Shown: positions 20,001-26,896 of the stretch, piece after piece
Numbering within the stretch: the first letter of the stretch is position 1
How the letters are laid out: each line of letters opens with the position of its first letter
Source: Xenorhabdus nematophila ATCC 19061
GTDB taxonomy: Bacteria; Pseudomonadota; Gammaproteobacteria; Enterobacterales; Enterobacteriaceae
Direction of reading: 5' to 3'
Assembly: GCF_000252955.1 (NCBI RefSeq)
Contig: NC_014228.1
Span: 2,395,232-2,459,231 of the forward strand
DNA: 64,000 nucleotides
Notes under the pieces: model-generated
Seen by the model: only the letters and a program-made list of their open reading frames with translations
The model's database searches: none
Told to the model about the DNA's origin: nothing
Position numbers and translations under genes: made by a program

Positions 20001-23000
20001 GCACGTACATATTCTGGCAAATCCATCGCATTGGGCAGAATGACTGTCTTCCCTCCACTCATCAAAGGTGCCAGAAATTGCCATACCGAGACATCAGAAG
20101 AAGAGGCCGCACTTTGTAAAAAGTTACGTGGTAACAACCGATTATCCCTGTCCATAAAACCAAGCACATCAAATTCGGCATCAATGTGATTCAATGCCCC
20201 GGCATGGTGTACCAAAGCCCCTTTAGGTTTGCCTGTGGAGCCAGAAGTGTAAATCATATAGGCAAGGTCATCAGGGCAACACACAACTTCTGGATTAGTG
20301 TTTGGATAATGCGCCAGTGAAAGCCAGTCTGTATCCAACAGAAAATGTTGCTGACCATTGAAGGCTAATCCATTTAAATGGCTTTGGGTCAAAACCACCT
20401 CTACCCCGGAGTCAGCCAGCATATACGATAAACGATCCTGTGGATTGGTTGGGTCCAAAGGAACATAAGCCGCTCCGGCTTTCATAATGCTGAGCATGGC
20501 AATGACAAACTCAACGGAACGTTCGGCATAGATGGCAACGACATGATTTTGTGCCACGCCTTGATCTATCAGATAGTGCGCCAGTTGGTTAGCCCGCTGA
20601 TTAAGCTCAGTATAAGTCATACGATGTACGCCACATACCGCAGCGATCGCTGCCGGCGTTTTTGCTGCCTGACACTCAAAACGTTGATGAACCGTGGCGG
20701 TTTTATCATAAACAACCACAGGGCTATTGAATGCGTTAATGATGCGTTGTTGTTCATTAATCGGTGTGATTGATAATGTCAGCAATGACGTTTGCGGTGC
20801 CTGATTAAGCGCATTAATAATAGCCACCAGTGCTGTTCTCATATAGGTCAGAACATTAACCGCACCGACTTGCGGCTCAACATGCACTTGCATCATAAAA
20901 TCATTATCAAGCTGATCAATGCCCATTTCTAAGGGATAATTGGTGTATTCTCTGGCTTCTATAATGTCAAAATGGTGGCTTTGATTAGCCATCGCCAGTT
21001 TATTTTTGTGACGGAAATTCAACAGGCTGGTAAACAAAGGCGTGGTGCCCGGCAAGGAACTGTAACGTAATGCCTCGGACAGCGGAAAATGTTCATAGTC
21101 GGTCAATTCAATCAGTTCATCACTCATCTGGGTTAGTGCTTCATCTACTGACAGATTGACCAGATTTATGCGTACGGGCAGTAAATTAATCAACATACCC
21201 AAAATACGATCACTGCCACGAATAGCCTGCATACGCCCTGACATCATGGAACCAAAAACAATATCGTCTTTACCGCTGCATTTAGCCACGACCAATGCCC
21301 ACGCCAAATGGAAGATATTCGCAGTACTGATACGCCGCTGACTTGCCAGACCAATAATCTGTTGCGCTAAATGCGGGCCAGCTAATTCTCCGGCTGAATC
21401 GACGGCCAACCCGTCATGGTAAACATTCAATAACCCAAAAGGTGCCGTGGTTTCGACAATACCTGATAATTTAGTTTTGAAGTAATCAACCCCTTTATCA
21501 GATTGGTTAACTCTTAATGAATGAGCCACAAATTCTCGATATTGAACAGGTGTTGGCAATACCGCAGTAGGATCTTCAAGCAATGCCTGCATTTCTTCAA
21601 TTTGCAACAGGACAGAAATTTGATCACTTAATAAGTGATGCTGCTTTAGTAGTAGAAAACAGGTCTCTGTCTCTGCCCCTTTAACCGCAATCGCCTGCAT
21701 CATAGGTGCACGATCCAGCTGCATATCATGGCGTTCAAGCGCCACTTGTTGCAAAGTTTCCAACGCCGAAAGGCCGGGAGTAACAACTTGCCAATGAAGG
21801 GGAACCGTCGCTGTGCGATGGACAACCTGAACCGATGTGGCTAAATCCTGCCAGTGAATCGAAGTACGGAAAACATCATGACGCTCTACGACTTTATCAA
21901 GCGCATGGAGAAAAGATGCCAGCTTTTGCTGATCAGAAAACTTGATCAGGATGGGAATAATATAAGGATCGTGCGCTTCACTCATTCGATGGTGAAAGAA
22001 AATGCCTTCCTGCAACGGTGATAATGGGTAAATATCTTGTATGTTACCGGCCCCACCCTCAACTTGCCGGCATATAGCTGCGATCTCTTTTTCACTCAAA
22101 GTCACCATATCCAGCATATCAGGCGTGATATGTTCAACATGCCCTGCCAGCTTGTTGACAGCCATCTCTGGGTGAGAAGACGCATTCTCATCCTTACGGA
22201 TACCAACTAAATGTAATGCCAGTTCAGCCAGTGTGTCAGTTCGGTAAATCGCGCGCATAGGCAGTTCATAGCCACGTTGGGCCAACCCTGCCCGCAATGA
22301 CATAATTAATAAAGAGTGACCCCCCAAAGCAAAAAAGTTGTCATGGCGGCTGACTTTATCCAACGCTAATAATGACTGCCACAATTGTGCTAATACCCGT
22401 TCAGCGTCGCCTTCAGGAGCTACGTATTCCTGCTGACTGTAATCTTGTTTTTGTGGGAGCGGCAGTTGTTTGAAATCTAACTTGCCATTTTGTGTCAGCG
22501 GTAATTTTTCTAACTGCACAATGGCAACAGGCAACATGTAATCAGCCAGTTTGCTCTTCATCGCCAGACGAACGGCGTTAATATTGAGGGTTCCTTCAGC
22601 AACAACATAGGCAATTAATTGCATTCGATCATCGGCACCAAGTTGTCTGGGATAAACAACTGCTTCATAAATGCCGGGATAGCCCATTAATTGATTGCTG
22701 ATTTCCTCTGGCTCAATACGAAAACCGTTTATTTTTACTTGGTTATCATTACGCCCGATAAACGCTAAATGACCATCAGGTAACTGGCGGGCGATATCTC
22801 CCGTGCGATAAAGCCGTCCCACCCCAAAAGGATTAAGCACAAAAGATTTTGCGCTCTCTTGTTCACGATTAAGATAACCACGCGTTACACCCGCGCCACC
22901 AATATATAATTCGCCTTGAAATCCGGCGGGAACGCTTTTTAAATTCGTATCTAACAGATAAAGTTGGGTACTGGCATTGGCTTTACCGATGGGAATCGTC

Positions 23001-25399
23001 GCCGTTACATCAGTCAGGGATGTCATGGAATAAGCAGATGCGGTCACGGTTGTTTCAGTCGGGCCGTATGTATTGATAAGTTCAACCGCAGGACCATGCT
23101 CAAACCATTCACGGACACTGGCTGATTTCACCATTTCGCCCCCTAAGATCACTAACCGCAGTGAAGAATCTATAGGCTGGCGACTGTAATTCACCAATTG
23201 ATGCCAGAAAGCAGTCGGTAAACTGGTCACCGAAATTTCATGGTGTCGGCAAAATGCCCAAAACTCAGCAAAATCGTAATGAATATGATCAGGCCGTAAT
23301 ACCAGCGTACCGCCGTTACATAAAGAGCCGAAACATTCTTCTACAGAAATATCGAAGCTGACCGAAGAAAACTGCAAAAACTTATCATGCTCAGTCAGTC
23401 TGTAAGCCCTGGTAATATGTGCAATAAAATGACTCAGTTGCTTATGTTCGACCATCACGCCCTTGGGCTGCCCCGTTGTACCGGAGGTATAAATCACATA
23501 AGCCAGATGTTCTGATTGTAAACCAGTCTTGCCTGCGGATAGGTTTTCTGTAGAACGTTGCGCCAACTGTGCATTGAGCTGAACATCATCGAGTAATAGT
23601 GTGGTGATATTGGCTGCGGCGAATCGATGCGCAATGGAAGATAGGGTTATACAAACAACAGGTTGAGCATCGGTCAGCATAAACAGCAAACGGCCATCGG
23701 GATATTCGTGATCCATAGGAACATAAGCCGCCCCGGCTTTCAGTGTTGCCAACATCGCCACAACCATATCACTCGAACGCGGCAGGCAAATAGCAATACG
23801 GCTGTCAGGCCGGGCACCCAGTTCAATTAAATAATCAGCTAACTGATTCGCCTGATGATTCAAGGTGGTGTAAGACATTTGTCGCTCGCCATCCACGATG
23901 GCAATCGCATCAGGATACCGTTCAGCACATTGCTCGATTAGCTCATGTGCTAATTTCGTGGTTGAACGGACAAGGTTCTCTTCTTCTGTGGATTGACTTA
24001 AGTTCCATAATTTCTGTTCGGCTTCTCTATCGACCAAATTGAGTGAAGTTAATAATGTTGCCGGCTGTGCCACCATTTGTTCAACTAAGGTCATAATGCT
24101 TTGTAATAAACTCTCAGCCTGAAGCGATGAGAAATAATCATGACGATAATCCAGTTGGAGCTGAGTACTTTGTTTATCACCGTATTCACATAATGTAATC
24201 GTGAGAGGAATATCTTCTCGCCCGTGACTAAGGTAATTTGTCTCCGCCTTCAATTCACTTGCACTAAAATCAAAATCAATTTGCTGATAGTTGAAAACGA
24301 TCTCAAAAAGACGTTCACGACCTTTAGCACGTAAAGACAAATCCTTATATAACGCACTCAAGGGATAAGAACGGTAACGATAACCATTTTTTATCGTACG
24401 TGCTGCCAGTGCAACCGCTTCAGCGACCGACGAATGCTCATTTTGCACACACATTACGGGTAACATCGACATAAAAGAACCCACCATATTACGTTGAGCT
24501 GACGTAATGCGATTATGTAAAGGTGTTCCTATCAGGACTCTGTCACTTTGGTTGATACGATTTACAAAAGAAGCAATAGCGGTAATAAAAAGCGGCAATA
24601 TGGGTAAATTTCCCTGCTTCGCCCTGGTTAAAAATGATTTATAGCTATCAGGCCCGATAAAATGGATGAGCCGGCTATTTTTTCTTAAATCAGTGGATAC
24701 AGTGGTTTCTTTTCTGCATTGAAAAGGCACATCAGGTAAATAACGCAGTAACTCTTTCCAATAATGAGCTGATCTTGCAAATTGCTGGCTATAATTTTCT
24801 GGTATGGGTTGTGCAGCAAAATCAAGGAATTGTTCCCCTATATTTTTTCTGGGCGCATTTCCCAAATTAAGTTGTTGGTAAGTATCAAAAATATGCCGAA
24901 GCCAATTAGCATAACCGACACCGTCAATAATAATGTGGTGAGAAATAAAATATAACCAGAAACGATTGATAGCGAGCTGGATTAAACCGACCCGATAAAG
25001 TACATCTTGTTCTAATCTAAATGGTTCAGAGAATATCTGCTCCACAATAACCAAAGCTTTAGATTCCGCCTCATCTTCACCTGAAAGATCTAAATGAGAT
25101 AATTCAAAGTGATGATCTTTAACAACATGAGCAAATTCGACTGTATCTTCTAAATTATCTGGATCAATAGTCTGTGCCATTGAGAGCCTGTCTATAATGG
25201 AACATCTAAGTATAGTATGCTCCTGGAGCGTCTCTTTTATGGCACATTCTAAATTATTTATATTAATCGGTTGATTAATCTCAACATAACCACCTATATT
25301 AAGCCCTGTGGTATCTTCTCTATTGATATGATCAAGATAAATCTCTTTTTGCTGTTGACTTAGCGGAATAACAAGCTGCCCGACTTTATCTAGAAACAT
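17078..25399 (-). CDS. NRPS, first of the line: C-A-T-C/E-A-T-C-T (third A domain missing)
   Basis: First NRPS of the line, about 2773 residues. The chosen ATG (MFLDKVGQ) has AAAGGA nine bases upstream; a TTG 60 nt further out lacks such support and lies in the ERIC repeat. No docking domain precedes the first C domain, which fits an initiating subunit. Order: C about 10-470 with HHIIIDG; A1 485-985; T1 serine near 1029; dual C/E-type condensation 1115-1545 (PLSPLQEGIFFHH, HHLLSDQ); A2 1570-2085; T2 serine near 2127; C 2185-2620 with HHIASDG; T3 serine near 2715. The third module goes from its C domain through a linker of about 60 residues straight to T3, with no YTSGSTG, YGPTE or YRTGD motif, so it has no A domain. 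A1 reads D-I-E-S-I-G-T-V-T-K (Lys-like). A2 reads D-V-W-Q-M-I-G-D-D-K with GYGPSEASDD, unassigned by code but in the Dab position. By collinearity it makes Lys-Dab-Dab. Confidence 0.95.
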   Translation of the reverse strand: MFLDKVGQLVIPLSQQQKEIYLDHINREDTTGLNIGGYVEINQPININNLECAIKETLQEHTILRCSIIDRLSMAQTIDPDNLEDTVEFAHVVKDHHFELSHLDLSGEDEAESKALVIVEQIFSEPFRLEQDVLYRVGLIQLAINRFWLYFISHHIIIDGVGYANWLRHIFDTYQQLNLGNAPRKNIGEQFLDFAAQPIPENYSQQFARSAHYWKELLRYLPDVPFQCRKETTVSTDLRKNSRLIHFIGPDSYKSFLTRAKQGNLPILPLFITAIASFVNRINQSDRVLIGTPLHNRITSAQRNMVGSFMSMLPVMCVQNEHSSVAEAVALAARTIKNGYRYRSYPLSALYKDLSLRAKGRERLFEIVFNYQQIDFDFSASELKAETNYLSHGREDIPLTITLCEYGDKQSTQLQLDYRHDYFSSLQAESLLQSIMTLVEQMVAQPATLLTSLNLVDREAEQKLWNLSQSTEEENLVRSTTKLAHELIEQCAERYPDAIAIVDGERQMSYTTLNHQANQLADYLIELGARPDSRIAICLPRSSDMVVAMLATLKAGAAYVPMDHEYPDGRLLFMLTDAQPVVCITLSSIAHRFAAANITTLLLDDVQLNAQLAQRSTENLSAGKTGLQSEHLAYVIYTSGTTGQPKGVMVEHKQLSHFIAHITRAYRLTEHDKFLQFSSVSFDISVEECFGSLCNGGTLVLRPDHIHYDFAEFWAFCRHHEISVTSLPTAFWHQLVNYSRQPIDSSLRLVILGGEMVKSASVREWFEHGPAVELINTYGPTETTVTASAYSMTSLTDVTATIPIGKANASTQLYLLDTNLKSVPAGFQGELYIGGAGVTRGYLNREQESAKSFVLNPFGVGRLYRTGDIARQLPDGHLAFIGRNDNQVKINGFRIEPEEISNQLMGYPGIYEAVVYPRQLGADDRMQLIAYVVAEGTLNINAVRLAMKSKLADYMLPVAIVQLEKLPLTQNGKLDFKQLPLPQKQDYSQQEYVAPEGDAERVLAQLWQSLLALDKVSRHDNFFALGGHSLLIMSLRAGLAQRGYELPMRAIYRTDTLAELALHLVGIRKDENASSHPEMAVNKLAGHVEHITPDMLDMVTLSEKEIAAICRQVEGGAGNIQDIYPLSPLQEGIFFHHRMSEAHDPYIIPILIKFSDQQKLASFLHALDKVVERHDVFRTSIHWQDLATSVQVVHRTATVPLHWQVVTPGLSALETLQQVALERHDMQLDRAPMMQAIAVKGAETETCFLLLKQHHLLSDQISVLLQIEEMQALLEDPTAVLPTPVQYREFVAHSLRVNQSDKGVDYFKTKLSGIVETTAPFGLLNVYHDGLAVDSAGELAGPHLAQQIIGLASQRRISTANIFHLAWALVVAKCSGKDDIVFGSMMSGRMQAIRGSDRILGMLINLLPVRINLVNLSVDEALTQMSDELIELTDYEHFPLSEALRYSSLPGTTPLFTSLLNFRHKNKLAMANQSHHFDIIEAREYTNYPLEMGIDQLDNDFMMQVHVEPQVGAVNVLTYMRTALVAIINALNQAPQTSLLTLSITPINEQQRIINAFNSPVVVYDKTATVHQRFECQAAKTPAAIAAVCGVHRMTYTELNQRANQLAHYLIDQGVAQNHVVAIYAERSVEFVIAMLSIMKAGAAYVPLDPTNPQDRLSYMLADSGVEVVLTQSHLNGLAFNGQQHFLLDTDWLSLAHYPNTNPEVVCCPDDLAYMIYTSGSTGKPKGALVHHAGALNHIDAEFDVLGFMDRDNRLLPRNFLQSAASSSDVSVWQFLAPLMSGGKTVILPNAMDLPEYVRALQNEQIHLIQTAPSVLKILLEHFLNKGGVSIPLPDLKWLMIIAEPCPVPLVNRWLQNYPQIPVMNGYGPSEASDDITYFIIDEPLTEQVKNIPVGKPLPNLTMYVLDQHMQILPVNVVGELCVSGIGVGKGYWNNPEKTADSFKDNPFYAMGGHGTKLYRTGDLGYWRADGYLELIGRIDNQVKIRGFRVELGEIESALVKLPQVTEAAVLVHKDRVGENCLVAYLVLASHAAQVSSSIDEIKQGLNHYLPDYMIPAYYEILDKMPLNAADKINRHALPQPGFINHHAKWAEPATELEQSLADIWQSVLNVDQIGRNDNFFHLGGHSLLVIRVISKIRAELGRDIAVKAMFDHPTLIELATMLKQQTVKTVVDSIQKQPRNDELLPLSFAQERLWILSQIDQNSAEYNMPVAFAVKGKFDIRAAELALNQIIERHEILRTVYIKQEGRPFQQVLSGRELRLNYVDLSYLSKEQQDWHVAELMTEDISRIFDLSNDLMIRATFIQRQANNGVLLFNAHHIASDGWSEDILIREFIGRYEAISNGKHFEIDDLEIQYVDFAVWQRSRLQGEYLASQINYWKQQLSGLPPVHNLPLDRPRPKVRQYQGAVVVSMLPEETTRSLVSLARRHQMTPFMLFHAALALVLSRHSNSHDIVIGTPVANRLQPELERLIGFFVNTLILRVDTRQGALSDYFAHIRQVHLDAQQNQDVPFEQLVERLLVTRNTAYTPLFQIMLTMNTDYGLDHDVNTAAFNLPEVELSAITPNYILAQFDLDLELSMRDQGLFMHWTYDTSLFSHQHIEQLNDHLSRLLGGLAKVAETDLASVSPADLPMLSEAETQYLLHTLKDTRADYSDNACIHSKPDHKIWPELNITHDTSDDFVEPMGETETLLAEIWQAVLNISQVSRNDNFFAIGGHSLLAIKLAAEINSVFSIEFSVMQVFHTPNLPELAQLICNQQLQEKIKSELITAGEGGWL

Positions 25400-25440
25400 A
25401 CTATAAGTTCCTTTAAAAAGGATTATCTTTTTATTATTGA

Positions 25441-25531
25441 TATACCTTTCTTCTTTCAAGTTACGGCTTCGTTGGCTGCTCTCGTTGACCCCAGCCAGCG
25501 TTTTTATAAATCTTGAAATTTATTGGGTATA
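25441..25531. repeat. ERIC-family (IRU) intergenic repeat, internally shortened
   Basis: An imperfect palindrome with TATACC...TTTCAAG at the left and CTTGAAATTTATTGGGTATA at the right. Read on the minus strand, the inner part contains CTGGGGTCAACGAGAGCAG and CAGCCAACGAAG, which match the conserved half of the ERIC consensus as I remember it (CTGGGGTGAGCGAGCGCAGC, CAGCCAACGC). It is about 91 bp rather than about 127 bp, so it looks like a copy with an internal deletion. It lies in the only sizeable gap of the operon, between the acetyltransferase and the first NRPS gene, and would be transcribed as a hairpin. Confidence 0.75.
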
Positions 25532-25543
25532 GGATCATTAAAA

Positions 25544-25999
25544 TTATCCCCTCACAATAATTTCAGCCAACATTTCCTCATACTCGTCATAATAACCCAC
25601 TTCGATAAAGCCAAAACGTTGATAAAATAATTTATGGCGTTCACTAGTTTCCTCATAGCAGACGGTGATCCTATGACAATCAGGTTGTTGTCTCATTTCA
25701 TCCAGCAATAATTCCATCGCTGCACTTCCAATACCTTTATTCTGATGTGATTTATCAATCATCATCCGGTACAAATTATATTCGTTAGGTTTTCCTTCAT
25801 TAACACAACGCTCATACAACGCAAAACCCACTATTTCATCATCACAGCAAATCACCCTTGCTTTACAATATTCATTGTAATGTGATTCAACAATTGATTC
25901 TGAATTTGGTGCGACGAATTCTTCTTGCCCGGGTTCAACTTCAAGACACATCACATCTTCATAGTTGTCTTTATTCACATCAGTCAAAGTTACTTTCAT
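25544..25999 (-). CDS. oatA: GNAT N-acetyltransferase, probable odilorhabdin self-resistance enzyme
   Basis: A 151-residue GNAT-fold acetyltransferase. Acetyl-CoA binding motif A is visible as MMIDKSHQNKGIGSAAMELL (Q-N-K-G-I-G), and the C-terminal FYQRFGFIEVG strand-turn-strand is typical. The N-terminus (VTLTDVNKDNYEDVMCLEV) resembles diamine/spermidine acetyltransferases of the BltD type and bleomycin acetyltransferase relatives. It lies 18 nt after the oxygenase gene and 144 nt before the first NRPS gene, in the same direction. From memory of the literature, X. nematophila odilorhabdin producers protect themselves with OatA, a GNAT that acetylates side-chain amino groups of rare residues and is found only with this cluster. 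Position and family fit that gene. The GNAT fold is seen directly; the self-resistance role is inferred from cluster identity. The ribosome-binding site is weak (AAAGG about 15 nt upstream). Confidence 0.85.
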   Translation of the reverse strand: MKVTLTDVNKDNYEDVMCLEVEPGQEEFVAPNSESIVESHYNEYCKARVICCDDEIVGFALYERCVNEGKPNEYNLYRMMIDKSHQNKGIGSAAMELLLDEMRQQPDCHRITVCYEETSERHKLFYQRFGFIEVGYYDEYEEMLAEIIVRG

Positions 26000-26017
26000 A
26001 ATTAATCTATTTGCCTT

Positions 26018-26875
26018 TTAAGAAATATAATTAAGGTACGGACGGTACTTCTCGAAAAAACGTTCACGCTTTATTAAGCCCAAAAGCCCGCATAAACTTA
26101 ACCCATTGTAATACAGATTTTCACGCGGCATTTTTTCTTTAATGCTTTTAAAGCTCGCAATAGCTGAAGATCTAGTATGAAAATCAATATTAAAAGAAAT
26201 GCTGTCAGTCAAGGTTCTGACATGATGAAGCATACCTGCGGGCATGAGCAACATATCACCTTGATGCACCTCAATGGTGCAGTTGCTTATATTAACGAAT
26301 TTATTATCGCCCTGAATTTCTGGATTATACTCAAACCAACGCCAACCCCGACGAGAACACGCATTTCTTTCTTCCCAGGGAATAAAAGTAAATCTTTTAC
26401 TCCCCTGTATCTGAAAAAATAGATTATTTGTTCTCAAAGTATCAAAATGCAGTGGGGTTACAGCACCCGCCGGAGACATAAAAAACTGAACAAACTGCCA
26501 CCAATCTTCTCGATAAAGTTTTGGCAACGCCATTAAAGGAAAATCACCGATATCATCAAGTAATTGTTGGGCCTGTAAGAAAATAGGAATGTCATGGCAA
26601 TAAGGAATACTGCCCCCTTTTTCTCCCTTTTTATATTCATTCAGAAGTTCCAAATAACGATACATTTTAGCGGGTTCAAAACGCACACCATCTGCATCAA
26701 AAAATTTAATTATTACATCAATTTGGGGACACTTAGCTTGAAAATAATCAGCTCCCCATCGTTCTATCGCAGGCCAGTCTTTCAATAATCCCCGAAAAAC
26801 AATTGCGCATCCCTGAGCAAGTGTGCGATGACATTCATTCTGATCAAATCTCGTCACTTCTACTACACAGCCCAT
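26018..26875 (-). CDS. Cupin/JmjC-like Fe(II)/2-oxoglutarate oxygenase, candidate amino-acid hydroxylase
   Basis: A 285-residue protein of the cupin_8/JmjC-like family. The N-terminal VFRGLLKDWPAIERWG segment is typical. The facial-triad motif H-x-D is present as TPLHFDTLRTN, with a distal His in MPAGMLHHVRTL preceded by the VHQGDMLLMPAG strand. Such enzymes use 2-oxoglutarate and O2 to hydroxylate amino-acid side chains. A good AGGAG lies seven bases before the ATG; the gene is 21 nt after the aminotransferase gene and 18 nt before the acetyltransferase gene. In an odilorhabdin-type pathway, hydroxylations are needed for beta-hydroxy-Dab (residues 2, 3) and delta-hydroxylysine (8, 10). This is the only oxygenase visible in the window, and its placement beside the Dab-forming enzyme makes Dab beta-hydroxylation the first guess. 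Which residue it acts on, and whether free or carrier-bound, cannot be read from sequence. Confidence 0.82.
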   Translation of the reverse strand: MGCVVEVTRFDQNECHRTLAQGCAIVFRGLLKDWPAIERWGADYFQAKCPQIDVIIKFFDADGVRFEPAKMYRYLELLNEYKKGEKGGSIPYCHDIPIFLQAQQLLDDIGDFPLMALPKLYREDWWQFVQFFMSPAGAVTPLHFDTLRTNNLFFQIQGSKRFTFIPWEERNACSRRGWRWFEYNPEIQGDNKFVNISNCTIEVHQGDMLLMPAGMLHHVRTLTDSISFNIDFHTRSSAIASFKSIKEKMPRENLYYNGLSLCGLLGLIKRERFFEKYRPYLNYIS

Positions 26876-26896
26876 AGTGTACTCCTAGATAAAACC

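Noticed and set aside
1..25399. PAX-type lysine-rich lipopeptide cluster
   Set aside because: Only two Lys-like codes occur among the A domains, with Gly, Orn-like, Pro-like and His-like modules between; a lysine-rich product does not fit.
25400..25459. A 20-residue N-terminal extension of the first NRPS from a TTG
   Set aside because: It lies partly in the ERIC repeat and has no good ribosome-binding site, whereas the ATG at 25399 has AAAGGA at proper spacing and matches where the C domain begins.
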